Source of the DNA: Catenibacillus scindens
GTDB lineage: Bacteria; Bacillota; Clostridia; Lachnospirales; Lachnospiraceae
Length of the DNA stretch: 64,000 nt
Assembly (NCBI RefSeq): GCF_014202115.1
Contig: NZ_JACHFW010000004.1
Coordinates: 1 to 64,000 of the forward strand
Direction: 5' to 3'
Of the stretch, positions 60,581 through 64,000 are shown piece by piece; the first letter of the stretch is position 1; each line of letters opens with the position of its first letter. Made by a program: the position numbers and the translations under genes. Below the pieces are notes generated by a model. It was not told the origin of the DNA, ran no database searches, and worked only from the letters and a program-made list of their open reading frames with translations.

Positions 60581-60600
60581 TCTGATACTTTATGTAATAA

Positions 60601-61971
60601 TTAAATATAACTTGCAGGATTTACCGGTGTTCCGTTCACCCACACTTCAAAGTGAAGATGAGGGCCTGTGGAATATCCTGTACTTCCCACATAAGCGATT
60701 ACATCCCCCTGGCTGACAGATTGTCCAACAGAAGCAGATACAGATGAGCAGTGCTGGTACAGAGTACTCAGACCGTTACCGTGGCTGACAACAACGTAAT
60801 TACCTCTGGCAGCGCTGTAGGATACAGTTGTGACAACACCTCCGTCAGCGGCGTAAATAGCTGTCCCTGATCCCGCAGCAATATCTATACCCTGATGGTT
60901 AGAGGATGCCCCTGCCGTAGGAGATACTCTTCCGCCAAATCCGGAAGAAATGTATCCTCCGGCACATGGCCAGATGAAGCCGCCTGTGGCCGTTCCGGCA
61001 GAACTGCTGCTTCCTGTGGAGCTGCTGCCGGTACTTCCTGTACTGCTGCTTCCCGTACTCGTACTGGTGCTTGTACTTCCGGAGGACGAAGATGATCCAG
61101 AAGCAGATGTCGAAGAATTCTGGCTGTTATTCTGAGAAGCGGCGGCCTGCTGCTGTTTCAAAGCTTCTTCCTCAGCTTTCTTTCTCGCAGCCTCCTCCTG
61201 CTGTCTCTTCAACTCAGCCTGTCTCTGAAGTTCTTCCTGATATTCAATATCCGCAAGGATCTGCTTGTTTTCAGCAATCTCCGCTTCTGTACTGTAGATG
61301 CCGTCGTAGGCATCGCCGATGCTTCCCTCGATCTCGCCTAACTCCGCCTGCTTAGCATCCATAACCATCTGAAGTTCTTCCTGCTTGCTCTCCTGCTGGG
61401 TTTTTAAATTTTCCAGCTCAGCCTTCTGCTGTTCAAGCTGTGCCTCAAGGGCCTCGATCTGGAGACGAGTCTCATTGAGGGCTTCCAGGAGGGCGTTATC
61501 ATAATCGGAAATTCTGGAAATATATTCGGTGGCGTTAAGAATAGTAGCAATATCTTCCGCCTGCATGAAGATCTCCATCATGGAAGTATCGCCAGCCTCA
61601 TACATGGCGCGGATACGTGCCTTTAAAGCTTCATACTGCTCTGCCTCTTTATCCTTAGCAACCTGAAGATCTTCCTGGGTCTGAGCCAGATCCGCTTCGG
61701 TCTGATCAAGCTCTGAACTGATCCGCTGAATCTCCTCGTACACTGCGGTCAATTCCGTATCAAGCTGTGCAATATATGATTCTGTGTCTGCTTTATTAGC
61801 CTGAAGATCTGACAACCGGCTCTCCAGGGCTGCTTTCTGACTCTGCAGCTCGGAAAGTGTCTGCTGAACTTCCTCTTTAGTACTGCCTGCCGCAAAAGCA
61901 GGGACGCTCAAAGAAAACACAAGAGAAAAAGCCACTGCGGCTTTAAGGGTACGCAAAACTTTACTTCCCAT
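60601..61971 (-). CDS. Secreted coiled-coil M23-family peptidoglycan hydrolase (EnvC/PcsB-like)
   Basis: A 456-residue secreted protein. The signal peptide MGSKVLRTLKAAVAFSLVFS ends at about AFA-A. A long coiled coil (residues about 30-270, rich in E, Q and L) is followed by a Ser/Gly/Thr linker of about 50 residues and the LytM endopeptidase domain with NHQGIDIAAGSG, LYQHCSSVSA and TGPHLHFEVW, the zinc-binding His and Asp residues. It either cuts cross-links or activates another hydrolase at the septum under FtsEX control. An FtsX-type permease gene lies next, but is a larger transporter-like one. AAAGGAG precedes the ATG. Confidence 0.93.
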   Translation of the reverse strand: MGSKVLRTLKAAVAFSLVFSLSVPAFAAGSTKEEVQQTLSELQSQKAALESRLSDLQANKADTESYIAQLDTELTAVYEEIQRISSELDQTEADLAQTQEDLQVAKDKEAEQYEALKARIRAMYEAGDTSMMEIFMQAEDIATILNATEYISRISDYDNALLEALNETRLQIEALEAQLEQQKAELENLKTQQESKQEELQMVMDAKQAELGEIEGSIGDAYDGIYSTEAEIAENKQILADIEYQEELQRQAELKRQQEEAARKKAEEEALKQQQAAASQNNSQNSSTSASGSSSSSGSTSTSTSTGSSSTGSTGSSSTGSSSSAGTATGGFIWPCAGGYISSGFGGRVSPTAGASSNHQGIDIAAGSGTAIYAADGGVVTTVSYSAARGNYVVVSHGNGLSTLYQHCSSVSASVGQSVSQGDVIAYVGSTGYSTGPHLHFEVWVNGTPVNPASYI

Positions 61972-62013
61972 GAATGGATGACTCCTTTCAAAATCTTTTA
62001 TACTCACGAAGCT

Positions 62014-62019
62014 ATTATA
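62014..62019 (-). promoter_or_regulatory. Extended -10 promoter of the M23 hydrolase gene
   Basis: TGCTATAAT on the minus strand is an extended -10 box with no clear -35. It lies about 45 nt before the start codon. Confidence 0.5.
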
Positions 62020-62257
62020 GCACATGGTCTAAAAAAAATCCAGACAAATATTACATAATTTTTAACAATTATTTCTTAGATATTACACATTATTGCTGTT
62101 ACTTTTTTCTTTTTTAAATAATGTTTATGGATTTAACAGATTTTTTAAGATATTTAATACTTTCGTCAGAAATACAGATAAAAAACAGAGGCGGAAGTTT
62201 TTTGCAAAATCAAAGATGCCATATGTCCGGGGCGATGCCCCGGAACACAGGCGAAGT

Positions 62258-62295
62258 TTATAGTAAACGACAAATATATTTGTCGTTTACTATAA
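62258..62295. repeat. 38-bp perfect palindrome
   Basis: A palindrome whose left arm is TTATAGTAAACGACAAATA. The 24-bp core (AAACGACAAATA and its complement) recurs at 40094-40117. It lies between the FtsX-type permease (stop 62307) and the M23 gene promoter, in a gap (62020-62306) that otherwise holds only a small GGGGC/GCCCC hairpin. Confidence 0.9.
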
Positions 62296-62306
62296 AAACA
62301 CAAATC

Positions 62307-64000
62307 TTACTCCACACTCTTGAGGGATTCCACCATATCAATTTTTCTAAGCTTATAAAACATAGCCACATTGACCAGTATACTAAAAACAAGAGTCAGG
62401 AGCATACTATACACATAACTTGGCCAGTAAATCACCCGGCTGAACATACAGCTATCAATCTCCACAGTCACAATGATAAACTGATGGAGTATTTTTCCAA
62501 GGATACATCCAAAAATCATGCCGATCAAAGTCAGATAAACATTTTCCCGGTACACATAGGCCGCTACTTCCAGATCATAAAATCCAAGAACTTTAATGGA
62601 GGCAAGTTCACGGCGCCGCTCGTTAATATTAATATTATTCAGGTTGTACAGAACAATAAATGCAAGCATACCCGCAGAGATGATCAGAACAACAATAATA
62701 ATATCAAGTGAACTGAGCATATCATTTAAACTGGCCTTGATGCTGTCCATATAGGATACGCTGACAACCGCCTCCTCGCCGAGAAGGATCTGGCCAATCT
62801 GATCCTGGACCTTTTCACTGTCCCCGTCAATACGAATCAGCACTGTATTAAAGGGCGGCTCCTCGCCAAAGGTCTGCTCATATAAAGTCGGGGTCATATA
62901 AATATAATTTCCCACATAATTCTCACAGACGGCAGAAATAGTCACCTCGTCGGAAGTAAAATTGTCCGACTGTATGGTTATGGTATCTCCCGCGCCAACG
63001 CCGAGAAGACTGGCAGTTTTCTCACTGATGATTACTCCGCTGTCCCCCAATTCATATTCCTCCCCGGTGACACGGTCATCAAAGTAAAGAAACTGGTCAA
63101 GATTTTCCTGATCCTTTGGCACAACAACATAGGCTTCCACTGTATCATCTGCCGAAGATACATCCATGTTCAGCATATACACGTCTTTATAACCGTTCAC
63201 TCCGGACGTCTCATCCAGCGTATTGTACAGAAGATCCTTCTCATCCTGGGAAGCCTCCTCGTCCAGAATAACCATGCCGCTATATGGCTGGATTTTACTA
63301 TATTGAAGTTCCACAATGCCCTTAATCGAATCTTTCAGGCCAAAGCCTACGACCATAAGGGCCATGCAGCCGCCAATTCCAAAGATTGTCATAAAGAAAC
63401 GCTTCTTATATCTGAAAAGATTCCGCAGTGTTGACTTCTGAGTAAAGCTTAAACGGCGCCACAGAGGCGACACACGCTCAAGAAGAATACGCCGCCCCTG
63501 TTTCGGAGGCACCGGGCGCATCAGAGCCGCGGGCGTCGCGATCAGTTCTTTATAGCAGGCCAGGACTGTAGCCGCTGTAATACATATAATAGCTGCCAGG
63601 GATGCCATAAGGCCGTAATAAAGATCATAGGGGATCGTCGTATTGGGGATATATGGATAGACGATCTTATAGGCATTGACAATAATATACGGAAATACCT
63701 TTTCACCGAAAAGGACGCCCACAATACTTCCGGTTATCGTTGCCAGAAGGGCATAATAAATATATTTCTTGGCGATAGACCACTTATTGTAGCCCAGTGC
63801 TTTAAGGGTACCGATCTGTATCCGCTCTTCTTCAACCATACGGGTCATGGTCGTCAGACTAATCAGCGCCGCCACAAGGAAAAACAGTACAGGGAAGATT
63901 TCTCCGATGGCCTTGATGCGGTCCGCGTTTTCTCCAAACTCCGCATTGCCTGGCAGTGAAGACCGGTCAGTTACATACCACTGAGGGTACTCAATCTCTT
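62307..64000 (-). CDS. FtsX-like ABC transporter permease (partial, runs off the right edge)
   Basis: The C-terminal 560 or so residues of a large permease. The frame stays open to the window end (EIEYPQWYVTDRSSLPGN and FFLVAALISLTTMTRMVEEE), so the apparent start at 63875 is internal. Two FtsX domains are visible: helices around LLATITGSIVGVLFGEKVF and LAAIICITAATVLACYKEL, then an extracellular MacB-like domain, then IIVVLIISAGMLAFIVLYN and ELASIKVLGFYDLEVAAYVYREN. Such proteins pair with an ATPase to export peptides or lipids or to sense antimicrobials. No ATPase is in view. Confidence 0.9.
   Translation of the reverse strand, partial: EIEYPQWYVTDRSSLPGNAEFGENADRIKAIGEIFPVLFFLVAALISLTTMTRMVEEERIQIGTLKALGYNKWSIAKKYIYYALLATITGSIVGVLFGEKVFPYIIVNAYKIVYPYIPNTTIPYDLYYGLMASLAAIICITAATVLACYKELIATPAALMRPVPPKQGRRILLERVSPLWRRLSFTQKSTLRNLFRYKKRFFMTIFGIGGCMALMVVGFGLKDSIKGIVELQYSKIQPYSGMVILDEEASQDEKDLLYNTLDETSGVNGYKDVYMLNMDVSSADDTVEAYVVVPKDQENLDQFLYFDDRVTGEEYELGDSGVIISEKTASLLGVGAGDTITIQSDNFTSDEVTISAVCENYVGNYIYMTPTLYEQTFGEEPPFNTVLIRIDGDSEKVQDQIGQILLGEEAVVSVSYMDSIKASLNDMLSSLDIIIVVLIISAGMLAFIVLYNLNNININERRRELASIKVLGFYDLEVAAYVYRENVYLTLIGMIFGCILGKILHQFIIVTVEIDSCMFSRVIYWPSYVYSMLLTLVFSILVNVAMFYKLRKIDMVESLKSVE

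Overview
The window looks like chromosomal DNA from an anaerobic Firmicute of class Clostridia, most likely a Lachnospiraceae-type gut commensal. The evidence is the gene order comM-dprA-topA-codY-rpsB-tsf, strong GGAGG-type ribosome binding sites, an orphan RnfC-RnfD-like fusion, a Csp-like subtilase and a type I toxin of the Firmicute holin-like kind. Most genes lie on the minus strand. This assignment rests on gene content, not on a search.

Positions 1-23,812 (minus strand) are one long exopolysaccharide (EPS) operon. In transcription order it has a priming sugar-phosphate transferase, a surface protein with Ig-like repeats, two tandem Wzz/BY-kinase fusions, a CpsB-type phosphatase, a seven- or eight-gene peptide-modification cassette, and then a variable set of glycosyltransferases, an acyltransferase, a pyruvyltransferase and radical SAM proteins. 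The peptide cassette comprises a nucleotidyltransferase, PqqD, a radical SAM/SPASM protein, a 93-residue candidate precursor, an HPr-kinase-like protein, an S24/S26 peptidase, an ABC exporter and a small unknown protein. The distal 5.8 kb is markedly AT-rich. Several distal genes are broken: a truncated glycosyltransferase duplicate, an acyltransferase interrupted at a G10 tract, and a pyruvyltransferase interrupted at a G5A7 tract.

Positions 23,813-25,252 appear to hold the switch for this operon. Two 19-bp perfect inverted repeats (23,986-24,004 and 25,077-25,095) enclose a tyrosine recombinase gene and a consensus promoter (TTGACA, 17 bp, TATAAT). As assembled, the promoter points away from the EPS operon and into a terminator. 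Inversion would aim it at the first EPS gene. I read this as a phase-variation switch captured in the OFF orientation.

Positions 25,253-44,430 carry gene remnants and a NADAR protein, then translation, recombination and regulatory housekeeping genes (tsf, rpsB, codY, topA, dprA, comM). These are followed by an RpiR-regulated ECF transporter operon with a PHP hydrolase, dtd, a DUF1847-type protein and a pyrimidine operon (pyrC-pyrK-pyrD).

Positions 44,431-64,000 carry tRNA-Gly(GCC), a type I toxin-antitoxin locus with a sequestered Shine-Dalgarno sequence and an antisense RNA, a 2-hydroxyacid dehydrogenase, and a MITE-like element with 8-bp target duplications. Next come lysA, ilvE, folA, thyA, pepT, a RelA/SpoT-domain synthetase, hflX, a TPR membrane protein, the RnfC-RnfD-like fusion, a subtilase, an M23 peptidoglycan hydrolase and a partial FtsX-type ABC permease that runs off the right edge. 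Two families of palindromic repeats are scattered in the intergenic gaps.
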